Notes: generated from the letters alone by a model not told the origin. A stretch of DNA of 42,285 nt from Campylobacteraceae bacterium (GCA_027081405.1 JALWKO010000053.1:1-42285); one strand, 5' to 3'; counted from the stretch's first letter, positions 22,892 to 31,565 are shown. Translations and numbers: made by a program.

Positions 22892-24058
22892 TTGTTCACC
22901 TGTTGCTACACCCTCGCCGGAGGCGCCCTTTGGCTGGCGTCGCTCCCTTTTGTCCTCCTGTTTTCGTTCAAGGAAAAATACCGCCGTTCCCTCCCCGCCC
23001 GCTTTTTTCTCTGGCGCAATCCGCCGCTGCAAGGGGAGGGGATCTGGTTTCATGTCTGCAGTTTCGGCGAGGCCCGGGCCCTGGCTCCTCTGATCGAGCG
23101 TTTCGCTCCCGGTCAGCGGCGTCTGAGCGCCACGACCCGGACCGGTTTCGAGGTCATCCGGGAGCTGGCCCCCTCTCAGAGCCGGTATCTGCCATTCGAT
23201 CCGCTGCTGTGGTTCTGGGCCAGGCCCCAGAAGGCACTGGTGGTGATGGAGGCGGAGCTGTGGTATCTGCTTTTTGCGCTGGCCAAAAGGCGGGGGGCGG
23301 CGACCTTCCTCATCAATGCACGTATCAGCGATCGTTCCTGGCCCCGCTATCGCCGGTTTGCGTGGTTCTACCGGAGACTTTTCGCCCACGTCGACCGGGT
23401 TTTCGCCCAGAGCGAAACGGACCGTGAGCGGCTGGAGGCGCTGGGGGCCCGTCATGTGACGGTGACGGGCAACCTCAAGCTGGGGCAGATCCCCCGGCCC
23501 ACGCGGAAGCTCCAAAAGCCCGAAGGGTTCCTCGTTTGCGCCGCCAGTACCCACGAAGGGGAAGAAGGGGCGATCCTGGAGGGGTTCCGGGAGCTCAAGC
23601 GGCTCCGGCCCGAGGCGAAAATGGTTCTCGTCCCCCGCCATCCCGAGCGTTTCGAGAAGGTATGGCGGACGGTACGCTCCTTCGCCGCACTGCAAGGGTG
23701 GAGTGTCGGCCGTTTCAGCGAAAGCGGGGATCTGGAGGCCGAGTTGACCCTGATGGATGCGTTGGGGGAGCTGGTCAACTGCTACGCGGTGAGCGATCTG
23801 GTGGTCCTGGGGGGAGCCTTCGAGCCCATCGGCGGTCACAACGCCGCCGAGGCGGCGCAGTTCGGGATCCCCATCGTTACCGGGCCCCACCATTTCAACC
23901 AAAAAGATCTTTTTGCCGGGATCGAGGGGATCACCGTCGTGGAAAAGGAACGCCTCGCCGAGACGATACGCTATCCCAAGCTTCTGCCCCCCACTCGGCT
24001 GAAACTTTCGGAGAACCCGCTGGAGATCATCGAAAAGGAGATCCACAATGTTCTATGA
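22892..24058 (+). CDS. waaA: 3-Deoxy-D-manno-octulosonic acid transferase
   Basis: A 388-residue GT30 glycosyltransferase that adds Kdo to lipid IVA on the cytoplasmic face of the inner membrane. An N-terminal hydrophobic anchor (about residues 5-25) is followed by IWFHVCSFGEARAL, TTRTGFEV, MEAELWYLLF (catalytic Glu), FAQSETDRERLEALGA and GGAFEPIGGHNAAEAAQFGIPIVTGPHHFN. The start TTG 22892 is tentative: GAGG lies 13 nt upstream, but beginning here gives the usual short N-terminus. It overlaps the YggU-like gene by 11 bp. Confidence 0.94.
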   Translation: MFTCCYTLAGGALWLASLPFVLLFSFKEKYRRSLPARFFLWRNPPLQGEGIWFHVCSFGEARALAPLIERFAPGQRRLSATTRTGFEVIRELAPSQSRYLPFDPLLWFWARPQKALVVMEAELWYLLFALAKRRGAATFLINARISDRSWPRYRRFAWFYRRLFAHVDRVFAQSETDRERLEALGARHVTVTGNLKLGQIPRPTRKLQKPEGFLVCAASTHEGEEGAILEGFRELKRLRPEAKMVLVPRHPERFEKVWRTVRSFAALQGWSVGRFSESGDLEAELTLMDALGELVNCYAVSDLVVLGGAFEPIGGHNAAEAAQFGIPIVTGPHHFNQKDLFAGIEGITVVEKERLAETIRYPKLLPPTRLKLSENPLEIIEKEIHNVL

Positions 24059-24344
24059 GAAAGAGGGGGAACGGGTATTGCTCAGGATCAAAGCCCAGCC
24101 CGGGGCCAGTCGGAGCGAATTTGCCGGAATCTATGGCGAAGAGGCCCTCAAGGTCCGTATCGCCGCCGCGGCAGTGGAAGGAGCGGCCAACAAAGAGCTG
24201 GTCAAATTCCTCTCCAAAGCCTTCAAAGTCCCCAAAAGCGAAATCCGCTTCAAAAGTGGAGAGACGGCGAAGATCAAAGTGGTGGAGTTCCCGTATACGG
24301 AGAAATTCTCTGAATTTATTCAGAAACTAGAAACGAGTAACTAG
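24048..24344 (+). CDS. DUF167/YggU family protein
   Basis: A 98-residue protein with LRIKAQPGASRSEFAG, LKVRIAAAAVEGAANKELVKFLSKAF and VPKSEIRFKSGETAKIKVVE, the whole DUF167 pattern. The function of the family is unknown; structures show a small alpha/beta fold. AAAAGGAG lies 6 nt before the ATG within waaA. The last residues (LETSN) and the stop come from a heptad array (AAACTAG/TAACTAG), so the C-terminal end is repeat-derived. Confidence 0.9.
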   Translation: MFYEKEGERVLLRIKAQPGASRSEFAGIYGEEALKVRIAAAAVEGAANKELVKFLSKAFKVPKSEIRFKSGETAKIKVVEFPYTEKFSEFIQKLETSN

Positions 24345-24351
24345 TAACTAG
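24324..24351 (+). repeat. 7-bp tandem array, 4 units (TAACTAG)
   Basis: AAACTAG, AAACGAG, TAACTAG x2, overlapping the end of the YggU-like gene. Confidence 0.85.
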
Positions 24352-24361
24352 AAATTGTGGT

Positions 24362-24478
24362 GCGTTGCTTTGCAACGCGGACTTACTTAACACGTAGCAC
24401 GCAACACGTAACACATTTCTTGCGACTTGCGACGTGAGGCCCATAGGGCCGTGCTTGCGACTTTTTCGGGCGAAGCCC
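24362..24478. repeat. Three hairpins between repeat arrays upstream of the RluA-like gene
   Basis: Three perfect hairpins lie in the gap: GCGTTGC-TTT-GCAACGC (24362-24378), GGCCC-ATA-GGGCC (24438-24450) and GGGC-GAA-GCCC (24468-24478). They surround the CACGTAG/CTTGCGA array. No T run follows any of them on the plus strand. The gap carries no gene. Confidence 0.6.
24391..24432 (+). repeat. 7-bp tandem array, 6 units (CACGTAA, then CTTGCGA)
   Basis: CACGTAG, CACGCAA, CACGTAA, CACATTT, CTTGCGA x2 in one 7-bp register: the unit changes along the array while the period does not. Confidence 0.78.
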
Positions 24479-24491
24479 TCAAAGGATATTC

Positions 24492-25223
24492 ATGGAAAAA
24501 GCCTACAAACTTCTGGCCGAGCAGGAGGGGATCTCCAACAAGAAGGCCAAGGAGCTTATCGACCGGGGAGTGGTCTACGTGGGGGACAAAAAAGTCCGCA
24601 TCGCCCGCGGAGAGATGAAAGAGGGGACCCGTTTCCGGATCGAATACCCCGAAGCGGTGGAGATCCTCTACGAAGACGATCGGCTGGTGGCGGTCAACAA
24701 ACCCGCTTTCGTCGAAAGCTCCGAAATCGAAGCGCGGATCGAGGGAGCCCGGCTGCTCCATCGGCTGGACCGGGAGACGAGCGGGGTGCTCTTGCTGGCC
24801 CGGGACGAAGCCTTCGCGCACAAAGCGATCGAGGCGTTTCGCCGCCGCGAGGTGCGCAAAGAGTACGTCGCTTGGGTCGAAGGGGTGGTGGCGGAACCGT
24901 TGACGATCGATTTGCCGATTCATACGGTCAAAAAAGGCAAAGCCCTCTCCCGGATCGATACACGACGGGGGAAATCGGCCCTGACGCGGGTGTGGCCCGA
25001 TCTCATCCAGGGGAAAAAATCCAAGGTCCGCATCGAGATCGAGACCGGGCGGACCCACCAGATTCGTCTCCACCTGGCCCACGCGGGCCATCCGGTGGTG
25101 GGGGATGCGCAGTACGGAAGTCCCACCAACGCCAAACGGATCCTCCTGCACGCCAAGGCGATCACCCTGCTGGGGCAGCGCTACGAAGCGCCGGAACCGA
25201 AAGACATCATGCGCTATAAATAG
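24492..25223 (+). CDS. RluA family pseudouridine synthase
   Basis: A 243-residue enzyme. An N-terminal S4-like RNA-binding region (about 1-55: NKKAKELIDRGVVYVGDKKV) is followed by the catalytic domain with LLHRLDRETSGVLLLAR, which holds the catalytic Asp. KEYVAWVEG and ETGRTHQIRLHLAHAGHPVVGDAQYG also match. RluA-type enzymes isomerise uridines in 23S rRNA or tRNA; the exact target position cannot be read. AAAGGA lies upstream of the ATG. A heptad array starts one base after the stop. Confidence 0.91.
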   Translation: MEKAYKLLAEQEGISNKKAKELIDRGVVYVGDKKVRIARGEMKEGTRFRIEYPEAVEILYEDDRLVAVNKPAFVESSEIEARIEGARLLHRLDRETSGVLLLARDEAFAHKAIEAFRRREVRKEYVAWVEGVVAEPLTIDLPIHTVKKGKALSRIDTRRGKSALTRVWPDLIQGKKSKVRIEIETGRTHQIRLHLAHAGHPVVGDAQYGSPTNAKRILLHAKAITLLGQRYEAPEPKDIMRYK

Positions 25224-25224
25224 C

Positions 25225-25259
25225 GAATTGAGGGTGGAGAATTGAGAATGGAGAATGGG
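25225..25259 (+). repeat. 7-bp tandem array, 5 units (GAATTGA/GAATGGA)
   Basis: GAATTGA, GGGTGGA, GAATTGA, GAATGGA, GAATGGG, starting one base after the stop of the RluA-like gene. Confidence 0.85.
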
Positions 25260-25286
25260 TGCTGACGGATATGTATTGCCCTTTTT

Positions 25287-25314
25287 CTCAACGCTCAACG
25301 CTCAACGCTTAGCG
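25287..25314 (-). repeat. 7-bp tandem array, 4 units (CTCAACG), inverted
   Basis: CTCAACG x3 and CTTAGCG. The reverse complement CGTTGAG shares the TTGAG core of the array at 25225, so the two form an inverted pair around 27 bp. Confidence 0.85.
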
Positions 25315-25371
25315 CGCTGTTTCAAAATTGGATAGAATTTCCAAAATTTCCCTCTACGAAAGGGTATTTCG

Positions 25372-26727
25372 ATGTTCGATACGCTGACCGAGAGTTTCCG
25401 AAGCGCGATCGGAAAGATCCGTTTCCACGACGACGAAAAGGCGCTCAAAAAGGCGCTGGGGGAGCTGAAAAAATCGCTCCTCAAAGCCGACGTCCACCAC
25501 AAGGTGGTCAAGGAGCTCCTCACCGCGGTGGAGAAGGATACCAAGGCCGCCGGGATCGGTCGAGACGCTTTTTTGCGGGCGCTGCAGAACGAACTGGTGC
25601 GGATCCTGACGGCTCCCGGAAAGCAGGGCTTCGTCTTCGCCTCCCGCCCCCCGACGGTGGTGCTGATGACCGGTCTGCAGGGGTCGGGGAAGACCACCAC
25701 CACCGGCAAACTGGCCACCATGCTCAAAGAGCAGAAAAAGAAGAAGGTCCTCATCGCGGCGGCGGACCTGCAGCGTCTGGCGGCGGTGGAGCAGCTGCGT
25801 CAGATCGCCGAGCAGATCGGGGTCGACCTGGTGGCCGACGAGAACGCCACTCCCGACGAGATCGTCAAACGGGCGCTCAAGAAGGCGGAAGATGAACTCT
25901 ACGACGTGCTTCTCATCGATACCGCCGGTCGGCTGGCGATCGACGAGGAGCTGATGGCGGAGCTGGAGCGGATCCGGGATCTTGCCGAGCCCGACGAGAT
26001 CTTCTACGTCGCCGACGCCATGACCGGGATGGACGCGGTCCGCACCGCCAATACCTTCAAAGAGAAGGTGGGGATCACCGGGGTGATCCTGAGCAAGTTC
26101 GACGCCGACAGTAAAGGGGGTGTGGCGCTGGGGATCGCCCATCAGGTGGGGGTGCCGCTCCGCTTCATCGGTAGCGGGGAGAAGATGCCCGACCTGGAGC
26201 CCTTCATCCCCGAGCGGATCACCTCCCGGCTCATGGGGGCCGGGGATATCGAGGGGCTGGCCGAGAAGACCGCGGCGGTGATCGACGAAAAGACCGCCAA
26301 GGAGATGACCCGCAAGATCAAGAAAGGGCAGTTCAATTTCAACGACTTCCTCGAGCAGATGGAGCAGATGAAAAAACTCGGATCGATGAAATCGATCCTA
26401 GGGATGCTGCCGGGGATGGGCAACCTCGCCAAACAATTGGGGGATCTGGACCTGGAGAATTCCGAAGAGGTCAAACAGATCAAAGCGATGATCAACTCCA
26501 TGACCCCCAAGGAGCGGGAAAACCCCGATCTGCTCAACAACAGCCGCAAACGCCGCATCGCCGCCGGGGCGGGGCTGAGTCAGATGCAGGTCAACCGGAT
26601 CATCAAGCAGTTCAAAAACGCGGCCAAAATGGCCAAGCGCCTCTCGGGCAAAGGGGGGATGAAACAGATGCAGGAGATCATGAAGCAGATGCAAGGGGGC
26701 GGCGGAGTCCCTCCGATGCTCCGCTGA
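25372..26727 (+). CDS. ffh: Signal recognition particle protein Ffh
   Basis: A 451-residue SRP54. The N domain (about 1-90) is followed by the G domain with GLQGSGKTTTTGKLA (P loop), DLQRLAAVEQLR, DTAGRLAIDEELM and ILSKFDADSKGG. The Met-rich M domain contains GMLPGMGNL and the RNA-binding helix region RRIAAGAGLSQMQVN, ending in a GGGG-Pro tail. It targets membrane proteins co-translationally together with 4.5S RNA and FtsY. AAAGGG lies 8 nt before the ATG. In Campylobacter and Helicobacter rpsP usually follows ffh; here atpB follows instead. Confidence 0.97.
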   Translation: MFDTLTESFRSAIGKIRFHDDEKALKKALGELKKSLLKADVHHKVVKELLTAVEKDTKAAGIGRDAFLRALQNELVRILTAPGKQGFVFASRPPTVVLMTGLQGSGKTTTTGKLATMLKEQKKKKVLIAAADLQRLAAVEQLRQIAEQIGVDLVADENATPDEIVKRALKKAEDELYDVLLIDTAGRLAIDEELMAELERIRDLAEPDEIFYVADAMTGMDAVRTANTFKEKVGITGVILSKFDADSKGGVALGIAHQVGVPLRFIGSGEKMPDLEPFIPERITSRLMGAGDIEGLAEKTAAVIDEKTAKEMTRKIKKGQFNFNDFLEQMEQMKKLGSMKSILGMLPGMGNLAKQLGDLDLENSEEVKQIKAMINSMTPKERENPDLLNNSRKRRIAAGAGLSQMQVNRIIKQFKNAAKMAKRLSGKGGMKQMQEIMKQMQGGGGVPPMLR

Positions 26728-26804
26728 GCCGTTCTGATCGCTGCTTCATTTGGGTTAAAAGATTGAGGGAGTTGCTTGGAACGGTGATATAAGCACAGGT
26801 GCGC

Positions 26805-26810
26805 TATAAT
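26805..26810 (+). promoter_or_regulatory. -10 box upstream of atpB
   Basis: TATAAT 33 bp before the atpB ATG, with no clear -35 at 17 bp, which is common in Campylobacterota. The AAAGGG ribosome binding site follows. Confidence 0.55.
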
Positions 26811-26843
26811 CTCCCCCGAAAACTCCTCTAGCAAAGGGTACGA

Positions 26844-27566
26844 ATGGAAGGCGTATTTACCTTGTTCGGTTCGCTTCTCGGTGAGGGGGCGACGCTGGTC
26901 GCGGCTCACTCGATCCTGACGGCGCTGATCGTCATCTGGCTGGCGTTCAAAGCCACGTCCAATCTCAAAGCGGTCCCCACCGGATATCAGAACGTGATGG
27001 AAGCCTATCTCGGCGGCGTGATCGCGATGGGCAAGGACGTCATCGGCGAGAAACTCGCCCGCAAGTATCTCCCTCTGGTCGCCACGCTGGGATTGTTCAT
27101 CTTCGTCGCCAACGTACTGGGGATCATCCCCGGCTTCGAATCCCCCACCAACAACATCAACGTCACCCTTCCGCTGGCGCTGGTGGTGTTCGTCTACTAC
27201 AACTACGAAGGGATCAAAAAGCAGGGGGTCGTCCACTATTTCGCCCACTTCGCCGGACCCGTCAAACTGCTGGCTCCCCTGATGTTCCCCATCGAGATCG
27301 TATCCCACATTTCCCGGATTATCTCCCTTTCGTTCCGGCTTTTCGGAAACATCAAAGGGGACGATCTGTTCCTGTGGGTTCTGCTGATGCTGGTCCCCTG
27401 GATCATGCCGCTTCCCGGATTCCTGCTGCTGACCTTCTCGGCGTTGCTGCAGACCTTCGTCTTCATGATTCTGACCTACGTCTATCTGGCCGGAGCCGTG
27501 GCGCTGGAAGAGGAGCATCCCGAAACCGCCCCCGAACCGGTCGTCGATACGATGGGGGCGGTCTGA
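26844..27566 (+). CDS. atpB: ATP synthase F0 subunit a
   Basis: A 240-residue, mostly hydrophobic protein that forms the proton half-channels of F0. The essential arginine is visible in [15 protein letters not shown], and the later segments [25 protein letters not shown] form the conserved C-terminal hairpin. Five to six membrane helices are expected. AAAGGG lies 5 nt before the ATG. It stands apart from other ATP synthase genes, as atpB commonly does in Campylobacterota. Confidence 0.97.
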   Translation: MEGVFTLFGSLLGEGATLVAAHSILTALIVIWLAFKATSNLKAVPTGYQNVMEAYLGGVIAMGKDVIGEKLARKYLPLVATLGLFIFVANVLGIIPGFESPTNNINVTLPLALVVFVYYNYEGIKKQGVVHYFAHFAGPVKLLAPLMFPIEIVSHISRIISLSFRLFGNIKGDDLFLWVLLMLVPWIMPLPGFLLLTFSALLQTFVFMILTYVYLAGAVALEEEHPETAPEPVVDTMGAV

Positions 27567-27576
27567 TCCCCGATCC

Positions 27577-27858
27577 ATGCGCCTTCCTCCCCGCTATCTC
27601 GCCGCATTGATCAACCTCCTCCTCGGCGTCGCCTGGGCGACGGTCGCCCTCGGCGCCCTGGGGGGCTTTTTCGCCTACCGTCCCCTGGGATTCGTCGCCG
27701 GACTCGTCCACGCCTTGGTCTGGGCAGTTCCCGGACTCTTCCTGGTCGTGATACTCGAAGCGGTATTCGTGAGTTTCCGGCGCTACGACGAACTGCGCCG
27801 CCAAAGCCGCATCCTCGAAGAGATCCGACGCGAACTGAGCGGACGCCGGGGAGTATGA
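27577..27858 (+). CDS. Small two-helix membrane protein
   Basis: A 93-residue hypothetical protein with two hydrophobic segments (about 7-31 and 40-65) and a basic, amphipathic tail (FRRYDELRRQSRILEEIRREL) probably in the cytoplasm. It starts 10 bp after atpB and overlaps the next gene by 4 bp, so it is translated in the same unit. A role with ATP synthase is only suggested by position, for example like AtpI-type helper proteins, with no sequence support. Confidence 0.7.
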   Translation: MRLPPRYLAALINLLLGVAWATVALGALGGFFAYRPLGFVAGLVHALVWAVPGLFLVVILEAVFVSFRRYDELRRQSRILEEIRRELSGRRGV

Positions 27859-28400
27859 TCCGCTACGCCATCACCGATCCCGCCATTTTCTCTCTCGAAA
27901 ACGCTACGACCGATCTGCGCAGGATCCGCTCCAAAGGGGCGGTGTGGATCTGCTATCGGGACAAGGGCAATCCCCGCTATGACGAAGACGCGTGCCGTTT
28001 CGTGGAAGCGGCCCGGGCGGCGGGTTTCGGGCGGATCGTTTTGCACGGCTGGATCGATCTGGCCAGGCGGCTGGGGGTCTGGGGAATCCATCTCCCCTCG
28101 GATGCGTTCGAGCGGATCGGAGAGGCCCGGGAAGCCGATCTTGCGGTGATCGTGAGTACCCACGATCTGGACGAAGCCCGCCGGGCCCGGGATCTGGGGG
28201 CCCACTACGCCACGCTGAGCCCCCTTTTCGCCTCTCCGGGGAAAGGGGAACCCCTCGGGGTGGAACGTTTCGCCCGGATCGCCCGGGAGCTGGAGGGCTT
28301 TCCTCTCATTGCCCTGGGGGGTATCGTCGACGACGAAGCGGTCGCCCGAGCGATGGATGCCGGAGCGGCCGGATTCGCCTCGATTCGCTATTTCGCCTGA
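27855..28400 (+). CDS. Thiamine phosphate synthase-like protein (ThiE/TenI family)
   Basis: A 181-residue TIM-barrel protein. RIRSKGAVWICYRDKG, IDLARRLGVWGIHLPSDAF, VIVSTHDLDEARRARDLGAHYATLSPLFASPGKG and FPLIALGGIVDDEAVARAMDAGAAGFASI follow the ThiE/TenI fold. The INDR signature of true ThiE, which helps bind the pyrimidine substrate, is replaced by LHGW. It is also shorter than typical ThiE, so it may be TenI-like or degenerate. The ATG overlaps the preceding stop (4 bp). The 3' end overlaps the convergent GGDEF-EAL gene by 13 bp. Confidence 0.8.
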   Translation: MIRYAITDPAIFSLENATTDLRRIRSKGAVWICYRDKGNPRYDEDACRFVEAARAAGFGRIVLHGWIDLARRLGVWGIHLPSDAFERIGEAREADLAVIVSTHDLDEARRARDLGAHYATLSPLFASPGKGEPLGVERFARIARELEGFPLIALGGIVDDEAVARAMDAGAAGFASIRYFA

Positions 28401-30529
28401 TCGTTTCCGAAAAATCCCACCGTTTCGAGCTGTGGGGCGGGCTTGGCGACGTAGAACCCCTGGGCGTAATCAAAGCCCATCTGACAGACTTTTTCGAAGA
28501 CCGATTCGGAGTGGACGAATTCGGCCACGGTGCGGATATTCTCTCCTTTCGCGTATTCGAGGATCGATCGGACCAGCAATTCGGCCTGTGGATCACGGTC
28601 GATGCGTTGGATGAGGCTACCGTCGACTTTGATCATATCGAGGTCGAGGCGGAGCAGAGATTCGAAGTTGGAATAACCGCTTCCGAAATCATCGATGGCG
28701 ATTTGGCAGTCGAATTGGCTCTTGAGAATGGCGATCGCATCGCTGATGGCTTCGTAATCTCGGATCTCTTCGGTTTCGAGCAGTTCGAAGGTGATGCGTG
28801 ACGTCACATCCCGATAACGGTGCAAAAGTTCCACGATGTGATCGAAATCTTCATCATTGAGGAGATCTTCGGCATAAATGTTGACATTGTATTGATTGCG
28901 ATCTTTTTGGGCGCTTTCCAGTGTTCGGCGAAGGATCGTGAGGGTGATTGCACCGCTGAGCTTGGCTTCGTTGGCGATTTGGATGAATTGCGCCGGGAAA
29001 AACAGTTCCCCGTCGGGAGTTTCGATACGGGCGAGTGCTTCGAATTTCTCAACCGAAGCGGTATGCAATGCATAAATCGGCTGGAAATACGGCAAGAGAT
29101 TCCCTTCTGTGATAGCACGATTGACAATTTTGAGGATGTGGATATTGTTGGCGATTTCGTTGCGGTTGTCGATGGCAGGGGTGTAGAGGGCAAAATGTTT
29201 TCTCTTGGAGGTTTTGGCGTGTTTGAGAGCGATGTCTGCCGTTTCGAGCAGGCGTTCTTTTTCGGTGCTGGCGCCGATGGTGACACTCAGATCGATGAGT
29301 AGATCCTCCACGTTGATCGTAACCGAATCGAGCGATTCGTATACGGAAATGACGAGATCTTCGGTCCGTACCGAGGAGGAGAGTAGTTTGCGATCGATCA
29401 GAATCGCGAATTCGTCACCTCCCATTCGGAAAAGCTGTTTTTCTCCGCCTAAGCCCTCGAGATCTTGAAGGTACCGGGCGAAAGAACGCAAGACTTCATC
29501 TCCGATGGCGGATCCGTAAAATTCGTTGATGTGTTTGAAGCGATCGATGTTGCAAAGGATCAGTAAGGGAGAGCGAATGTGCCTGAACCGTTCGTCGAAA
29601 GCCAAGCGATTTTCCAGTCCAGTCAGCGGATCGATACGGATCGTCCGTTCAAGCTTTTTTTGATATGTGTGTAATTCTCGGTTTTCTCGATAGGTGCGGA
29701 TGACGAGTATGATGACGATGATTAGCGCAATGAGGTACAAGACCAGCAATATCTGTGTCGTACCGGTGACGGTATGGAGCGCTTGTTTGCTCTCTTTTTG
29801 GAAAGACGTGGTGATTCGGACGATGGCCTGCTCGATCGTCGGGTGGGTGAGCGTATGGAGCATTTGCAGATATTCGGGATAACTTTTGGCAAAAAGCTGC
29901 AAATGTTCGTCGACCGTCTGAAGCAGTGCGCGTTTTCGGTCTTTGTAGATGGCGATCGCCCCTTGCAGCCGTTTGTGATAGCTCTTGATCTCTTTGAGGA
30001 AATCGGAATCGTGGGCGTTTCGGATCAAAAACACCGTCGAACTGATCCGAGCGAGTAGCAAGAGAACATCCCGATCATCCGGTGAACGAAGATCAAAGAC
30101 CGTAAATGAACGTAATTGAAGGGTGGGAATGTAGATCAGTGAGCTTTTCATACGTGCATTGAGGTCCAAGAACCGGTAGATACGATCTTCATATTGTTGA
30201 AGCTTGTCGTGAAATGTTTTCACTTCTTGAAGGGTTTGGGGATATTCCGTTCGGTGGGTACGGAGGCGATTTTCAAGATTGGAGGCCAGCATTTCCATAT
30301 CGTTCAAGAAACGATGGATGGAATCGTAACTGGCATACAAAAACGTACTGTTTTTCAAAAGTTCGCTTTTGAGTTCGGATTGTTCGTAGGTCAACCGATA
30401 GATGCTCGATTGCAAGCGGCTGCTCGTCTCGATATAGGAGCGGAGGAGATAGTCGTTATAGATCAAGATCGAAATTCCCACGATCCCGGCCAGTACGGCC
30501 AGAGCGATCCGCAATATCGTTGCGATCAC
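28388..30529 (-). CDS. Membrane GGDEF-EAL protein with helical periplasmic sensor
   Basis: A 713-residue cyclic-di-GMP enzyme. A membrane helix (about 5-27), a roughly 230-residue periplasmic all-helical region without cysteines (DAHL-like), and a second helix (about 258-282, ILLVLYLIALIIVIILVI) precede a GGDEF domain with the intact RMGGDEFAIL motif. The EAL domain keeps EALAR, NVNIYAEDLL, FELLETEE, IDDFGSGYSNFESL, MIKVDGS and YAQGFYVAKP, so both synthesis and hydrolysis may work; the usual AEGVE segment reads AEFVHS. It overlaps the upstream peroxidase gene by 4 bp, so the pair is one operon and may link peroxide or redox state to biofilm control. Confidence 0.9.
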   Translation of the reverse strand: MIATILRIALAVLAGIVGISILIYNDYLLRSYIETSSRLQSSIYRLTYEQSELKSELLKNSTFLYASYDSIHRFLNDMEMLASNLENRLRTHRTEYPQTLQEVKTFHDKLQQYEDRIYRFLDLNARMKSSLIYIPTLQLRSFTVFDLRSPDDRDVLLLLARISSTVFLIRNAHDSDFLKEIKSYHKRLQGAIAIYKDRKRALLQTVDEHLQLFAKSYPEYLQMLHTLTHPTIEQAIVRITTSFQKESKQALHTVTGTTQILLVLYLIALIIVIILVIRTYRENRELHTYQKKLERTIRIDPLTGLENRLAFDERFRHIRSPLLILCNIDRFKHINEFYGSAIGDEVLRSFARYLQDLEGLGGEKQLFRMGGDEFAILIDRKLLSSSVRTEDLVISVYESLDSVTINVEDLLIDLSVTIGASTEKERLLETADIALKHAKTSKRKHFALYTPAIDNRNEIANNIHILKIVNRAITEGNLLPYFQPIYALHTASVEKFEALARIETPDGELFFPAQFIQIANEAKLSGAITLTILRRTLESAQKDRNQYNVNIYAEDLLNDEDFDHIVELLHRYRDVTSRITFELLETEEIRDYEAISDAIAILKSQFDCQIAIDDFGSGYSNFESLLRLDLDMIKVDGSLIQRIDRDPQAELLVRSILEYAKGENIRTVAEFVHSESVFEKVCQMGFDYAQGFYVAKPAPQLETVGFFGNDQAK

Positions 30530-31473
30530 GGTTTTTCCCTTTCGAGGATGCTCGGATGTTTTCCGGTGAGGGTTTGGAGAAAAGCTTTTAGGGCGTGCAT
30601 CTCCTCGGGACTGATCCGATATCCGAGGTTGTAATAGGCGATTTGGCGGAGTGCTTCATCGAGTGTTTTGGCTTTTCCATTGTGAAAATAGGGTGCGGTA
30701 AGGGCGATATTGCGCAGTGTCGGCACTTTATAGACATTGATGTCGCGCGGATCATGTGTGATGGCGTAGCGATCGGGAGCGTGCGGATCGTGGGGATAGG
30801 GGTGGATCAACCCCAATTTCTGGAAACTGTTTCCACCGATATTGATGCCGTTGTGACATGTGATGCACCCCAGGGTTTTGAAGAGGTGATACCCTTTGCG
30901 TTCGAGGGGACTCAAAGAAACTTCACCCCGCAAAAATCGGTCGAATTTGGCGTCGGGGGTATAAAGGGCTTTTTCGAATTCGGAGATGGCGTCGGTCAAC
31001 TCTGCAAATGTCGGGGAATGTCCATAGACGGTTTGAAATGCCTTGCGATAGGTCGGATCGCTCCATAGATATCGGACGATTTTATTTTTGTCCATTCCCA
31101 TTTCACGAGGGTTGTGGATCGGAAGGGATGCTTGATCGTGAAGGTTTCGAGCCCGGCCGTTCCACATTTGACGGAAATTGAAATAGCTGTTGAAAACCGT
31201 CGGGGCGTTCGTCCCCCCTTTACGCCCGTGAATTCCGACCGATACGGGACGGTTGTCGGCACCGGTGCGGGCATCATGACAACTGACACAAGCCACGGTG
31301 CCGTCGGCGGAGAGTTTGGGATCGAAGAAAAGCCGCTTCCCCAATAGCGCTTTGGCACGATCATAGTGTATGTGTCGGGGAATGGGGCGGATCACATCGC
31401 CGCTGTATAGTGCGAAGCTCCATCCCAGGAAAAACAACACAAAGACACTTCGATACCGTCGTTTCAAGCCCAT
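30526..31473 (-). CDS. Diheme cytochrome c peroxidase (CCP/MauG family)
   Basis: About 315 residues. A signal peptide (RRYRSVFVLFFLGWSFALY) sends it to the periplasm. Two heme c sites, VACVSCHDARTG and CITCHNGINIGG, mark a bacterial diheme peroxidase that reduces hydrogen peroxide with electrons from c-type cytochromes. NPREMGM, typical of the family, and the C-terminal PTLRNIALTAPYFHNGKAKTLDEAL are also present. The frame is open about 99 codons further upstream, but that part has no protein character. ATG 31473 is the only start that puts a signal peptide first, though its ribosome binding site (GAGGAG) is 18 nt away. Confidence 0.87.
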   Translation of the reverse strand: MGLKRRYRSVFVLFFLGWSFALYSGDVIRPIPRHIHYDRAKALLGKRLFFDPKLSADGTVACVSCHDARTGADNRPVSVGIHGRKGGTNAPTVFNSYFNFRQMWNGRARNLHDQASLPIHNPREMGMDKNKIVRYLWSDPTYRKAFQTVYGHSPTFAELTDAISEFEKALYTPDAKFDRFLRGEVSLSPLERKGYHLFKTLGCITCHNGINIGGNSFQKLGLIHPYPHDPHAPDRYAITHDPRDINVYKVPTLRNIALTAPYFHNGKAKTLDEALRQIAYYNLGYRISPEEMHALKAFLQTLTGKHPSILEREKP

Positions 31474-31559
31474 AAGGCTATTGTATCCCAGCTCCTCTAA
31501 AAAGGACCCCCACAGAAGCCCTTTCCATCGCATGAATAGGGCGTTAAACCACAAATCGG

Positions 31560-31565
31560 TATAAT
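31560..31565 (+). promoter_or_regulatory. -10 box of gatB
   Basis: TATAAT 38 bp before the gatB ATG, within the 130-bp divergent gap to the peroxidase gene. It may drive the whole gatB-gpsA run. Confidence 0.55.
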
